The translations under genes were made by a program, and so were the position numbers. Below the pieces are notes generated by a model. The model was not told the DNA's origin and searched no databases. It saw nothing but the letters and a program-made list of their open reading frames with translations. This document shows positions 35,519 to 47,648 of a stretch of 64,000 nt of DNA, piece by piece. Origin of the DNA: Cunninghamia lanceolata (taxonomy: Eukaryota; Streptophyta; Pinopsida; Cupressales; Cupressaceae); contig BSBN01000213.1 of the NCBI GenBank assembly GCA_027924645.1, positions 35,342,501 to 35,406,500 of the forward strand. Direction: 5' to 3'. The first letter of the stretch is position 1, and the number at the start of each line of letters is the position of its first letter.

Positions 35519-38500
35519 GTGTTATTGTTCAGAAGGAATAAAATAAAACTTCATGGTTATGTATTTATTGAACAAATTGATATCTTGACAGAGTAGAGGA
35601 GATTCAGTTGACAGGATAGCCCATCAATCTAATCAAGACTAATGAGTTATCATGACAAGAGAATAGAATTGCCAAGGTATCAGTCATTCAAGAAATACAG
35701 TTGTTTTGCATCATGTTATCTTTCAGGAGTTATAAGTTAGATTGATTATTCATTTAATCAGTTTTGGATAAAAGAAAGAAAGATATTTGTATTGAAATGT
35801 TATTTCATGTCATGTTTTGAACATACATTCAAGTATCTATTACTTTATCTCATGCATTGATTGAAAAGGAAATACATATACATCATATGCATAAGAGAAA
35901 TTAACTGATCATGCTTAAAAGAAGTGTTCAAATGTGTCCCACACAAGCTGTGGGAGTAACTAGACTGAGCAATTGCAGACATGCAAGCTATGAATCTATT
36001 TGATAAAAGAAAAGAAATGAACACATGATAAAATGAAACATCCATCATTGCCTGAGAAAGAAGGTTGTTTGTCGATGATGGCCTTCAAGTCTTCAGTCTT
36101 CAAGTCTTTACTTTCAGCTCACATCATCAATTGAACTTGCAAAATTTTGGGGACAACCCTATTAGCGTTCCAGATGTTTAAAGTTATCAGATTCTTTTAT
36201 CAGACAGATACATTTACTTATCACATCATGCATTCAAATGAGAGATCAGATTAGAGATATGCTACAAATCAAAAGAAATCAAGAAGGAGATCAATCAATA
36301 CCATCAGGTATATCTTTTATTCTAACTTGTTTGTTCACTATGGAGGTATAGGACAAGTATTGTTGCTGATTTGAAGACAAATAAACATGTGGATTAAATG
36401 TGGCTCCCACAAGGGTTTGAGCCCAGCATGTTTTCTTTTGAAAAGAGTAACAGAAAAGATAGGATACATCATTCCAAGATACATCATGCATCATCTAATC
36501 AACTTGCAGAAAAGTTACGTCATCATGACATTATTATAGTTGATTAGAGAAAATTACATTAACATGACTGAGTCAAGTTGACAAAGTGTAGAAATCAGGT
36601 TACAGTCACAGAAGGCAGCTACAAGATGATCAATATCATGAAGCAGTATATGTGGAACAGCTATGTCATAACATTCAATATGAAACAACCAAGTCAAATT
36701 TTCATATGATTCGGTCATCAACAGAGAGCCTATATTCCCAGGTAGCTGCCACAATCCCAATATAATCAAATGTTCAACATTCAGATAGTCAAGTAACACA
36801 TGGAAGTCATGGAATGATTACAATATCATCACTGTATTAGAGAAACAAGCCTTATCACATGCATAAGAATAGTGAAAAGACATCATGCTATAGTCAGCAA
36901 ATGACTCAAGGAGAGATACCTTGCAAAAGGTTAAACAAGTGCAGTCACATTTACTATGCATGGTCATGACAGTGATTGTGAAGTGGCTTGTGCAAGCAGT
37001 TACAGTCAGAAAAAGATCATAACTTCCATGCCCATCAACAGGAGTAGAATAATCTTGAAAGTGCATACCACATCAATGATGGAGGAGAAGCCATGGAAGG
37101 CACATAATATGCTAAATGCCATAGTGATGATGTTGACAGAGGTACAAGACAATACAGTTATTATCTCATATGCCATTGTTTCTGAATGACACAGTTATAA
37201 TAAACATTTGCCATGATAAAGGACTAAAAGAGGAGATCAAAAGACATGATATGTATGGTATAGTAGGATCCAAATGCATCAAAGGGTAAGCAATGAACAT
37301 GCACAAAGGCAATCAGGAGGAGTATCTAAAAGAATGCCACAACCAGATGTCAATGAAGACAATAGTGATCCCACAGTCACACATGAGGCAACAATCATTT
37401 AGCTTTAAACATCATCAACTTCAATAGTTTAAAGCTTAGTCTAGGCCAATGGAAATAGAACAAATATTTACCACTCTCTGTTGTAAATTAAATGTAAATC
37501 TTCTCATGAGGTGTTTTTACCATTGAAGTGGATGATACCCAAACATATCATGCTTTGAAATCCAGAAAATATTTTTCATGATAACTGTGCAAGATGAGAT
37601 CAAAAAGCCATGAATGACTAATTGTTAAAGAAATACAGTGTAGACAAATGCTATTACAATGCCATGTATCAAAAAAGCAGATACAGATAAGGTAGCCTCA
37701 ACATTCAGAAAGTAGTTGACAAATGAAATCTATATGCTACAGGATATCCAGACTTGATGCCACATTGTTCAAACATTCATACCTTGTAATGAGGAAAGAC
37801 TAAAGTAGTTCCATATAAACAGGTAATCATGATACAATCAAGAATCAAAAGGAAGCTACTTCTATCCATATGCAACATTTTTCATGGATCTAGGAGGAAG
37901 ATTTCCCATCATACACACAACACTTAAAGGATGAGAATCAACAAGAGGGTATTCACTATGAGAAAGATAATATACCAAGAATATTGGCATTCTACAAATG
38001 CAAAAGGAGAAATAGTCAATAGAACCCTAGCTGGGTCAACACCTTTTCTTTTCCTCACAGTTATACTTTTTGTGCAATAAATATGGTTAGGCAAAATCAA
38101 AGAGTAGTCACAGGTGATATACCAAGAAGTTCAGTGTATACAAAATAGAGTATTCAAAGTTCAGTTCATGCAAAAGGGTATACATTTTTGCCATCACAAA
38201 GGGAGTCTAAAGGATTCTATCATCATTGACATGAATGCTATAGAAATAGATATACTGATATGGCCGTGACAGGAGAGTTACTATGTAAAAAGAATGAAAC
38301 CCTTGTCAAAAATTTTGAAACCCCTATCCCATCTTTCTTCCATATAGCGAAAAGAAGGTTATAAAGATACATCTACTGCCATGGCCATGACAAGAAGAGT
38401 TATTGTGTGATAAATATGAAATACCCATCTCAAAAATCTTGAAACCCTTATTTTCATTTTTGGCTTCTAGTGAAATGAGCACTATAGAAAGCAAAGTAAA

Positions 38501-40860
38501 TGCATGGTCATAGCCAAGAAGGTTCAAGATACACAAAATCACAAAACCCTCATTATCATTTTCAAGATACAATGATGAAAGAGCCTGAAGAAAGTAAGAA
38601 GAGTTAGCAGTTTACCTCAAGATAGCAGAGGAAGAAGGATGGCATAGCCGCAGCCTCCTTTTTGAGGTTTTTCTTATCTTTTTCTCACATTTTGCAAGAG
38701 TTTCAAGATAAACATAGAACAAGAAACAAAGCTTGTGTCAAAGGACTAGCAAAGAGAAGTAAGTGCATGGTCGCGGCCATAGGGCCAAGAAACTACAGAA
38801 AAGGTAAAGAAATGATAGCATACAACCAATGATATAGCACTCACCAGTCGCCACCTTATCTTCTCACTCAGAGAAGTGCAAAGAGGTCATGAAGTTGCAA
38901 GGAGAAACCATGGAGAATGATCAAACCCTAGAGTGCAAAGGAGTTGCAGAGCGGTGGCTAGAAGAATGAAAGAGTAAAAATGAATGACAAAGTTTAGGGT
39001 GATTCACTATTTTGTTCGAACCTTCTTTTTCATCATTCTTTTTTTGACTCATAAAATGCCAAGCATCATTACTAAATCATTTGTCGACCGAGATCAAAAC
39101 TTTCAATGACATGATCCCTAGTGATTATTACAAAGAGTGGCCTACAGGAGGGTGTAAAATATGACAAAGGTGGTCGGTAGTAATAAGGGTAAGGCTTAGA
39201 CCTTAATGCCTTGTGTTTTTTAATGATGCAAAACCCCTTTGCTTCTAATGTTGACTATTGTAGTCAGACATGATGCTCATTACCTTGAGGTCAACATTAG
39301 ACTTTGCATGGCCAAACCAGAATATTCCTTATGCCATTTTAGGAATCATCATATGAAGACACAGGTGTGAAGACAACTATGCATGCAAGGTGGTAGGGGC
39401 CTATTATTTGAGTTCATTATTTTACATGGTGAATGGACTTGTGCATGGAGTAATAAGGGTATTTTTGACTTATTGCATGGTAAGGATGTATAGTCAAAGG
39501 GAGATATAAGTTTTTTTGACTTATGTTATAAATAGCAAAATATGTTATAATTTATTGAAGATATTATTAGGAAAATTACACAAATGGTTCTAATAATACC
39601 TTAAATAAATTATTTTAAAAGATATAACTCATTTATAGCACACAAGAGGACTTGGATGGAGTATTCATTTATTGAATATTATTCTTGCCATTGCATTGCA
39701 TGGATTGCTGAAGATATAGGTTATTTTTGACTTATGAATGGAGTGATAAGAGGGATTAAGTCATCAGTTTGGGCTTTCAGTTTGAAGCGGTTTGAGGAGC
39801 AGATTGAGGAGTTATATGAGCAATTCACCTTGAGTCAAGCACTTCATTTCATTGGTGCATGGACCAACACTAGTTTTGACACATTATATGTATTTTTCCA
39901 TCAGTTTGGAGGTGTTTTTTACATGATTTCAGGGCTTGCACAGGAATCAGTTATCATTTTATGCATGTGCTATTTTGAGATAACTAAGGTTCAAATTCTA
40001 GTTATCTTTATGTCAATCTTTTGACCTATCTTTTCTATATATTGTAAAACTTCATTCATTATGAAGTTAGTTCTTGATTCTCATTCTGATTCAGATAGAT
40101 TGGAGAATTCTTGTAGCTCATTTTGACAATTTTATTGAGAGATCGACATGTTATAGGTTCTATTTTTGTCTTCTTTGCAGTGTTTCCTTTTTTTCTTTTA
40201 GATCAAATAAGTTAAATTTCCATTTAGTGCTAATTATTTGAAGTGATCTGATGAAATTTTGTTGTGTTTAATCATTAAACCTTTAAAATTGTTGTCTCAC
40301 TTTCTTGCTTGTAGCATTAAGCATATAATCATCACAGGTCTTAGGTTGTGTTAACCGGAAGTAGTCCTTTTGTGTTGTGAAAAACCATTTCCTTGATAGA
40401 AAACCTATTTTCAAGCCTTCCTTAGAATCACTTTTGTGATATTTATGCCAAGATTGGATCATGTGAAAGTAAGATTTCTGAAGTTATATTGTGAGCCAAA
40501 TTGCATATTATTATTCAACTTATGTGCATCACCGAATTTTTACAATTTTCATTTCATATAGTTTCTTTCTTCCTTTTTCCAAAACAAAATACATACATTC
40601 TAATAGAACATTTGAAGGGAACCAACCCACAATCTGGAGGTCTAACATCATTATAGGGCACCCACAACTTGAAATTAGTCCCACGTTACACGGAATTGCA
40701 TAGATTTTTTAGCCTTGCATACGGGTGCAATCCCCAGTGATAATAGAAACTATACATGATTACCACTTTTCTTTGTTAGACCACCTCTATCATGGTAATT
40801 TCATTAGCTTTCCATTTTATATCTTGTCTTCGCTCTAGAAAAAACATTATTAACAGTGCA
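35519..40860. other. Mostly non-coding interior of the 8.17-kb insertion
   Basis: No convincing gene from 35.52 to 39.73 kb. On the minus strand near 38.92-39.0 kb a short ATG frame ends before an ACTG|GTGAGT donor-like site, too weak to call. 39734-40024 (+) is an open frame of 96 codons (EEQIEELYEQFTLSQALHFIGAW) without recognisable features. 40.03-40.7 kb looks like the U5/leader part of an LTR element (TATA-like TCTATATATTG at 40034), with no partner found. Confidence 0.45.
38240..38800. repeat. Degenerate tandem array, unit about 121-137 bp
   Basis: The word TGGCCATGAC or its variants recurs at 38261, 38382, 38505, 38642 and 38768. Between them each unit carries an AAGAAGAGTTA-like stretch and CTTGAAACCC. 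Five units, strongly diverged. Confidence 0.6.
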
Positions 40861-41025
40861 AACCCCCCTCTGCATTAGGGTTTGATGCTAGTGTTGTATG
40901 AATTTAATGTCATGTTAAACCCCCCAATTCCCCATGGTACTATGACAAACCCTAGTTTGGTTAAATAGGGTAGTGTGGTTAAATAGGGGAAAGACAAGAA
41001 AGCTATAAATGAACCCAACCCTGGC

Positions 41026-42100
41026 ATGTCAAAAAACCTTGACAGCACCAATAAAAAGAAAGAGGAGACCAAAGAAAAGAAAAAAGATCCCCATATATAC
41101 AAAGGGAAAGATTTGGGTTCTAATCCCTCCCTTGAAACACCTATGATGCATGCTAACAAGACCAATGGGAATAGAGACAAGGACTCCCTAGAAAATATTT
41201 TGCCATCCCTAAAAGAGAAGGGTGGGACTGCCTTAAAAGGGTCGGGAAAGAAAACCAAGACTATTAACATCAAGTCTGCTAGTGCCAAGGTTAATTTTGC
41301 TGCTAGGTTTGTGGACCATGAGGATAAAACCTACTAGAAAACTACTGCTACAGAAAGAAGATCTACAAGATTGGCTATGGGGCAAATATGCAGAAGAAAA
41401 ACAAAAACACTAAACATAAGAGGAATGCAGATGTCTCCATTGAAGAAATTGGTTTTGATACATTTTCTGAGGATAATCTTGAGTTGTTTGATGAAATGGA
41501 AGAAGAAATGGATGTTGAACAATTTCATGAAGAAGTCCAGATTGATAGAGATGAAGGTGAGGGATACCCTAAACAACAAATGTAGTTTGAAGAAAGGGAT
41601 GTAAGGGCTGAGGAAAATATCCAGTGTGAACAAGAGGATGATTTGGGGGGTAATTCCTTTGGGGAGAATTGTTTTGAGGATATCCATAAGGATTTATGGA
41701 CCTTTGAAATAGATTTTAATAATTCTAATAAGAACACTAAAGAGTATACCAATTCTAACTTTTAGGATCTATCTGCTAGAATGGAGAAAATTGAGAAAAT
41801 TTTTAATAGAAGAAATGATTGTTCCACTTGCCAGAACAGGTGGATGAACATGTTTGACATGTTACAAATGTTTCAGGACAAGATTGTGAGGTTTGAAACA
41901 GGGTTGAAATATTTGGCTAACTTTTCAAATGATATCATAAGAAAGATTGCTTCTGAGGTTAAGGATATCAAGAGCCAGATGGAGAAACACAAGTCTATGT
42001 AGGTTAAAGAGATTGAGCCCGGGAAAAGATAGAGGACTGACAAGGATACTTCTTCCTGGGAGGAGATGATGAACATGATTCATAAGTACTAGAGCACCTC
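41026..42100 (+). pseudogene. Highly charged, coiled-coil-like protein, possibly LINE ORF1
   Basis: ATG 41026 opens a Lys/Glu-rich N-terminus (NKKKEETKEKKKDPHIYKGK). TAG at 41335 and a frame change near 41380 lead into an acidic centre (DNLELFDEMEEEMDVEQFHEE). The C-terminal part (RMEKIEKIFNRRND, MFDMLQMFQDKIVRFETGL, IIRKIASEVKDIKSQMEKH) has the heptads of a coiled coil. TAG codons at QQM*F, NSNF*DL and KHKSM*V again fit former Gln. It lies directly before a LINE-like 3' end with no RT between, so it could be ORF1 of a deleted LINE. No zinc knuckle or RRM is obvious. Function unknown. Confidence 0.5.
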
Positions 42101-42492
42101 TGATATTTAGTCTTTAGTTTTTACTATGAATTGTTGTTTCAGTTCTATTCTTCTTTTGCTGTGTTCTACCTGTACCCCTGGCTTGTTCAGGTTATTATTA
42201 GGGGGGTTTGTTATGATGTTTTTAATACCTCTATTACTCTGGATTATTACTATTGTACTTGGTTCCCTATCCCTTTAGGGGTTATTATCAGGGATGATCA
42301 TCTTTCGAGGGGTTATGTTTGGTGGACTAAACTTTATTTTTCTTGGGACTGGTGCTGCTTTTGTTTTGTTGCAGTGATGTGCTCTTGGTACCCTGGCCCA
42401 CTATGGGTTATTATCAGGGTTAATGCTATAACTATTTAGATTTTCTACCTTTTATAGGATTGGGACCCTTTTCCCAGCTAAACTTAATCAAA
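42101..42492 (+). other. LINE-like 3' untranslated region
   Basis: T-rich, with the word GGTTATTATCAGGG repeated (about 42281, 42408; variant at 42189), ending CCTTTTCCCAGCTAAACTTAATCAAA before the 18-bp duplication. There is no long poly(A). Confidence 0.5.
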
Positions 42493-42785
42493 AACAAATC
42501 TTCCATGTCTATTATTGACAATTTTTTTAGGCAACCCTTGTAGCCTAAACACCTCCTTGAAGAATAATTCAGCCACATGATAGATTTTGAATTCTAGAAA
42601 AATGGTAAAGAAGTATGCATAATCATTTATCATATCCATAATAACAAAAATGTAATCTTCACCATGTACCTTGTGAAAACCTGTGATGAAGACTATGAAC
42701 ACACTTTTCCAATCTTGATGGGGAATAAGTAATGGCTGCAACAAACTTAATATGAAGTCATATTCCTCTTCATTATGTTGGTAGG
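42493..42785 (-). pseudogene. Chromovirus integrase core (upstream fragment)
   Basis: Minus-strand translation QHNEEEYD..LLQPLLIPHQDWKSV, FITGFHKVHGEDYIFVIMD, VAELFFKEVFRLQGLPKKIVNNRHGRF is the integrase core. The first Asp (MDF in relatives) reads IVF and the second (SDR) reads NNR. It continues in frame at 34325 after the 8.17-kb insertion. At 42786 it is cut by the LTR of the next element. The 18 bases 42493-42510 are the right target duplication. Confidence 0.88.
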
Positions 42786-43857
42786 TGTATACACCTAAAA
42801 ATGACATGACTCTGTCTAAATAAATATTCTTAATATTTATTCAATTTAATTCCTCTATCAATAAATAAATAAATCAATTTATTTACTTGGTTCATATTCC
42901 TCCCACTAATTAAATAAATTACCTTTATTTAATTAATTCCATCAAAGTCAACTTCATTCTTCCAAACAATTAAATAATTTTAATTATTTAATTAAGTCAA
43001 ATTATTCCTCCAAATTTAAATATATCAATCAAATTTATTTAAATTCTCTCAATCTCTAAAAATAAAATATAATCAAATATTTTATTTATTCTTCCAAAGC
43101 ATGCACAAACAATTAAATAAATTTATTTATCTAATTTTCTTTCTTATCTTCGAATTTCTCAAAAAATTTCCAAATCTTCTAAAAATAAATCTTCTTCTTC
43201 ATGCACACAAAATTAAATAATTTATTATTTAATTTCTCTCAAATCATGCAAAAGCAAATTACAAGTTGAGTTAATTGATTTAATCAATCTTGTTTTTATC
43301 AACAACTCTTAAATTAGAAAAAATCATTCCAATTTATGAAATCAAATCTTATCTTTACAAAAAAAAGCAGTTAACTCAAACAAAACATCCTTTTGTGTGA
43401 CACTTGTCTTCTTTCTATTCATGCACGTCATCTCAAGTCTTCTATACCATTGATCTTCTCTCTTGTGAGTCTATAAATTGAAGCCTATTCTTCCATTTCT
43501 ATCATCCAAGCTTTTAGTAAAGTTACTCTGTAGGAATCACAGCGCGCCTTTGGCATCAAATTCCTTCATTGCTTGCGATCACCCTTTTATCATTGCAATT
43601 GTGTTGAAGAATCTCTTCATTGCGAACATATCACAACCATTCCCACTTGACATCTTGGAAAATAGCAAATAAGTGCACCTTTTGAGGGCCATATTCATAC
43701 ACAAGATCATTTGAGATAGGAGATCAATGGAAGCCATGAAGTAAAGAGGTTTGCAAGGTTTGATTTCTTTGTTTGTTTAATCTTCTTTGTTTCTTATTTT
43801 ATTGAGTTATTGGGTATTATTGATATTATTGATATTCATGCATAATTTCCCTTAACA
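42786..43857 (+). repeat. 5' LTR of the plus-strand Tat-like element (1,072 bp)
   Basis: TGTATACACC at the left, CCTTAACA at the right, then the primer site. AT-rich with repeated AATTAAATAA palindromic words. Related to the LTR at 1961. Confidence 0.88.
43472..43480 (+). promoter_or_regulatory. LTR TATA box
   Basis: TATAAATTG, conserved in position and context with 2762 in the related LTR. Confidence 0.55.
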
Positions 43858-43861
43858 TTTT

Positions 43862-43882
43862 TGGTGCCCACCATGGGGCCCT
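43862..43882 (+). other. Primer binding site
   Basis: TGGTGCCCACCATGGGGC begins four bases after the LTR end, as in other plant Tat-like elements. The priming tRNA is not assigned. Confidence 0.65.
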
Positions 43883-45758
43883 GCCCCAATTTAACCCAAA
43901 AACTAAGTTTTTGTGCATTGGGTTCCATACACAGGAGGATTCTGTGCATATGATCAATTCTAACATGCATCTGAGCTCTGTTTCGGTGCTTCCAGTTTTT
44001 CAGCACATGTACCCCCTGAAGCTACACATCTGTGCTATGTAATGAACATCTATTCTTTCTGCACATATGCCTTATGTCTCTGCACATATGAGCTCTTATT
44101 TTGTGATTTTGTAATTCTGTGCATCTGACCTCTGTCTCTGCACATCTGATCTCTATACCTGCATATATGTTTTGGCAGTAACTTTTTGAGTTGTTCCTTG
44201 ATTTTGCTAATGCTAACACTTGTCTCGCAGGAATATTCTTTGATCTACTTGTAGGTTAGGGGCTAGTTTAGTCATATAGCTGCATTTGTTAACTCATCTT
44301 TAGATTTAATCAGCCAAAGGAAAGTAAATGGATGTTCATGCAAATCTCATTTAGCTCTAACTAGGAGGATTATAATTTGATCTTGTTTCATCAACAACTT
44401 GAATATAGTCCCAATGTTAGGAGGATAAAATTGAACCATTGCTATCTTGCTTTCAAAGTTAACAAATTGCATGTGTGCCCAAGTAGCTAACTCATTTAGT
44501 CTTTTTCATTTTAAATAGGGGAAAAAGAACCATTGTCTTCCGTGTTTTCAAAATGATAGTAGGCCTATGCTCTCCCCTCTTTTGGGTGACCAAAATGGCA
44601 AACCTATCATTTTGCATGTATAACCTTTAGAGAGGCCTGCCCTTGGATATCCTTCTATCCAAGTGGGAATAAGCTTAAGTGGTAACAAGCTAAAGCCAAG
44701 ATTTGCCTAGCCACTATAAATAAATTGTGCTTGGATAGAAAGCTTCATGCAACGAGTGTTGTTAAGTTATACTGACAGCCAACCTCCCCCCAAACCCTCC
44801 AAGGCATAACCCTTGCAGGCTGGGAGACTCCATAATAGAGAGTAGCGCTGCCGCATGTATAACCACTCGAACAGTTGCACTTACTAATCATCCTTTATTT
44901 TTAGTAGCCAAAAACCCCTATAAACTGGTGTAGGGAAGGGCGATTATCGCCTCCTGAAGATGCCTCAACTGGAAATAGTGAGAATTCAGTTTATATTGTC
45001 CTTGCCAGCCTAGGATTTGTACTTGTTTTTTAGTTAAAAAGAGTCCAAAAATTACAAAAAAAAAGATCAAAAATCATGAAAATATTCTTTATGTTTGTTG
45101 TGTCTTACTTGCCATAATTGAGAAATCAGATCAAAAAGACCAACTTCTAGCCAAGAAACCAAAAACACTAAAAAAATGTGCCAAGAAAATTGCAAAAATA
45201 GTCAAGAAACCAGAGCTATGCATTTACCCTACAGAACTGTGCATGTGTCGACCTACTGCATATTTACTATGACTTTCTATACATTTGTCATCTATTATTG
45301 TGCTTTTAACATTTACTAGAGCTGCACATTTGTATTGATTTATTGTGCATATACCTTCCGTTTCAATGCATCTATAGCTAGGTATCCAAGATAGTGAGCT
45401 TTTCCACATCTTTTGAGAGAAAATTTTTAGCATTTCTGGCTACCCATTTCAACCTTGTTCTAATTTCTGAGATCATATTTACAGTGCAGTCACTTCTCCA
45501 ATCCATTTCCGTAGCTTACCCTCTTTTTCATTGATCATCTCATCCCACGTCTTCCCATAAGCAAGTCAAAGTACCTATATCAGATTAGTACAAGACCTTT
45601 TTCAGATCATTTTAGATTCAAGTAACCCTAGTAAGTCTCCACTGTCAAAGGATCGATCATCCTTTTCTCTCGGAACTTCACTAGTGGTCTTGGTGCAAGA
45701 CTAATCTCTACATAGTAAATGAGCATCGACTATCCTTACTTGTGGCTATCATCTTGTA
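43883..45758. other. 5' leader of the Tat-like element, with short repeats
   Basis: Non-coding. Between 43940 and 44175 the word TGCACATCTG or TGCACATATG and variants occurs about nine times, often followed by a CTCT run; a second weaker cluster is at 45225-45375. The rest has no recognised features. Such long leaders are usual in this lineage and may hold packaging signals. Confidence 0.6.
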
Positions 45759-47640
45759 TTGACCAACTTACTTGGAATCATTGATCAAAAGAGTCCCTTG
45801 TTTGAGTCTCATCACAAGTATCCTCTTCTCAACAATCTCCACCAACACCTTACCAAAATCTCTAGTTTCACCCCACACCTTTCCATGTCGCCTTGCATCA
45901 TCTTAACTAGATCCCAAACACAAAAGCAACTTGAAATGGCTGGAACATTTGATAGAATTGTATCCCCTCATGATAGTGATGAGTAAATCTCACATGTGGA
46001 CTTCCAAGGAGCCCTCCAAGACCAGAAATTTTAATGCATGATGGACAAAGTGCTCAACGAAGACCCTCAAAAGTACTTTCTACATCTTGCAACCCAAGGA
46101 CTTAAACTCTCCCCAGACGTCTATCTCAACAAATTAAGAGAAATTGTAGTGGAAGAAACTCATGAGGACCACACAAGTGAAGATAAAACCATTGGCCTAG
46201 ATAAAGGTAAAAAAGCCACAGACTCAAATGCACCTCTAGACACATTAAAGAAACAAGTTGAGCGCCTAACACAGAAATTAGTTGATCTCCAAATAGTGAC
46301 ACCCACTAAACATTATTCCTTGGAAGACATCTCACCGTATCCCTTTGACAAGAGCTTAAAAATGATCCCCTTCCCCTTTAGATTTGAAGTACCAAAATTT
46401 GACAAGTATAAAGGAAAAGGAGACCCAAGAAATCACATTAGGGAATTTAGCGCCCCGTGCTTAGAAGTAGCTCACAACGACACCTTCCTAAGGAGACTAT
46501 TCCCTAGATTTCTAGTTGGACAAGCCATGGAATGGTTCTCACAACTTCCCCTAGGTATCAAAACTTTTGATGGGTTAGTAAACAAGTTCATCACACACTT
46601 CTCATATAACATTGAACACGAAGTATCCATGCTTGACTTATGCAATACAAAGCAAAAGAGTGGTGAATCCTTCGTTGCCTTCTTACAAAGGTGGAGACAA
46701 CTCGTGAGCAAATGCTCATATCACGTGCCTGAGAAGCAAATGACCAAGATGTTTGTCCACAACCTTAACCCTGATCTAAGTTACCAAATCCAAATTCAAT
46801 GCCCTACCTCATTTACGAAAGTCATTGAGATGGGATTATTTATTAAGAAAGCTATGATCACCAAGGGGCAAATAAAGTTGTACAAGGACACCCCTAACTC
46901 TACCTACACCACAGACAAGTCAAAGTTTTAGACAAAACAAAATATCATCAATGATGGAGTAGTTGATGCCAAGGTAGCGGCTCCCAAAAAATAACCAATC
47001 TTTACCCTCAAAGGAGAGGTAAGCAATGCTACACCAAACAAAACCTTCTCTTGCAAGAAAAAATAATGGTTCACCTTCGCTCCTAGACAAAAATTCACAC
47101 CACTAGGGGAGTCCCAGGAGTCTACGTTAAGAAAGCTATTAGCCAACGATGAGATCACTCTTCCCACCACTAGTGACTATGAACCTCAAGTAAAACCTCA
47201 TTATTGGAAAGATACTGCTTTTTGTGAATATCATAGAGGAAGAGGCCATAAGACCAATGACTATTTTCTTCTGAAACACGTCATTCAAGACATACTTGAC
47301 CAAAATCAAGTAGGCACTAAAGAACATACCTCTAATGAGACACATGTGGCGTACAAGGATCTACTCCTCAACTACGACAAGCCATACAACAACAACAATA
47401 ACAACAACGATAGGCCATACAACAACAACAACAACAACAATAACAACCACAAAAAGTAGAATCAAAATAATGGACACAACAATGCTAACTATGCAAATGT
47501 GTCGTTTGATTATACCATCAACTGCATATCAGAGCACATCCCACAAGTTAATATGGTCACATTCAACCAATAGTCAGGACCCAACAAAATTGATTGTAGC
47601 ATCATCACCCATAGTGGTAAGGTCACATTAAACACTCTTC
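45759..47640 (+). pseudogene. Gag of the plus-strand Tat-like element
   Basis: The likely start is ATG 45885 (MSPCIILTRSQTQ) or 45759. After a TAA at 45984 the same frame continues: YFLHLATQGLKLSP, the capsid part IPFPFRFEVPKFDKYKGKGDP and QAMEWFSQLPLGIKTFDGL, ending near 46931. Beyond the TAG the frame goes on through a degenerate region with a YWKDTAFCEYHRGRGHKTNDY-like zinc segment (about 47200) and two poly-Asn runs. Gag builds the particle; broken here by several stops. Confidence 0.88.
47383..47456 (+). repeat. (AAC)n microsatellite within gag
   Basis: Two runs of mostly AAC and AAT triplets separated by GATAGGCCATAC; in the gag frame each gives a poly-asparagine tract. Repeat expansion within a coding region. 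Confidence 0.85.
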
Positions 47641-47648
47641 CTCCAAGG

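Larger units (their letters stand above)
34326..42492 (+). mobile_element. 8.17-kb insertion with LINE-like 3' end
   Basis: Bounded by the 18-bp duplication, a length typical of LINE insertion and too long for LTR elements. It begins within an RNase H reading plus, and ends with GGACCCTTTTCCCAGCTAAACTTAATCAAA-like sequence (positions 42461-42492) that resembles the 3' tail of plant LINEs, just before the duplication. Its contents are mixed: a 5'-truncated RNase H, an unknown gene piece (35042), non-coding sequence with a tandem array, and a coiled-coil gene (41026). Nested insertions, or co-mobilised flanking DNA, are both possible. Confidence 0.7.

Noticed and set aside
35937..35955. TCCCACA/TGTGGGA inverted repeat
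   Set aside because: A single 7-base perfect arm pair; expected by chance in a 64-kb window and with no further context.
40650..40680. Primer-site-like TAGGGCACCCACAAC
   Set aside because: No LTR end or partner LTR beside it; the match to known plant primer sites is weak.
47335..47631. Poly-Thr open frame
   Set aside because: It is the out-of-frame reading of the AAC microsatellite in gag.
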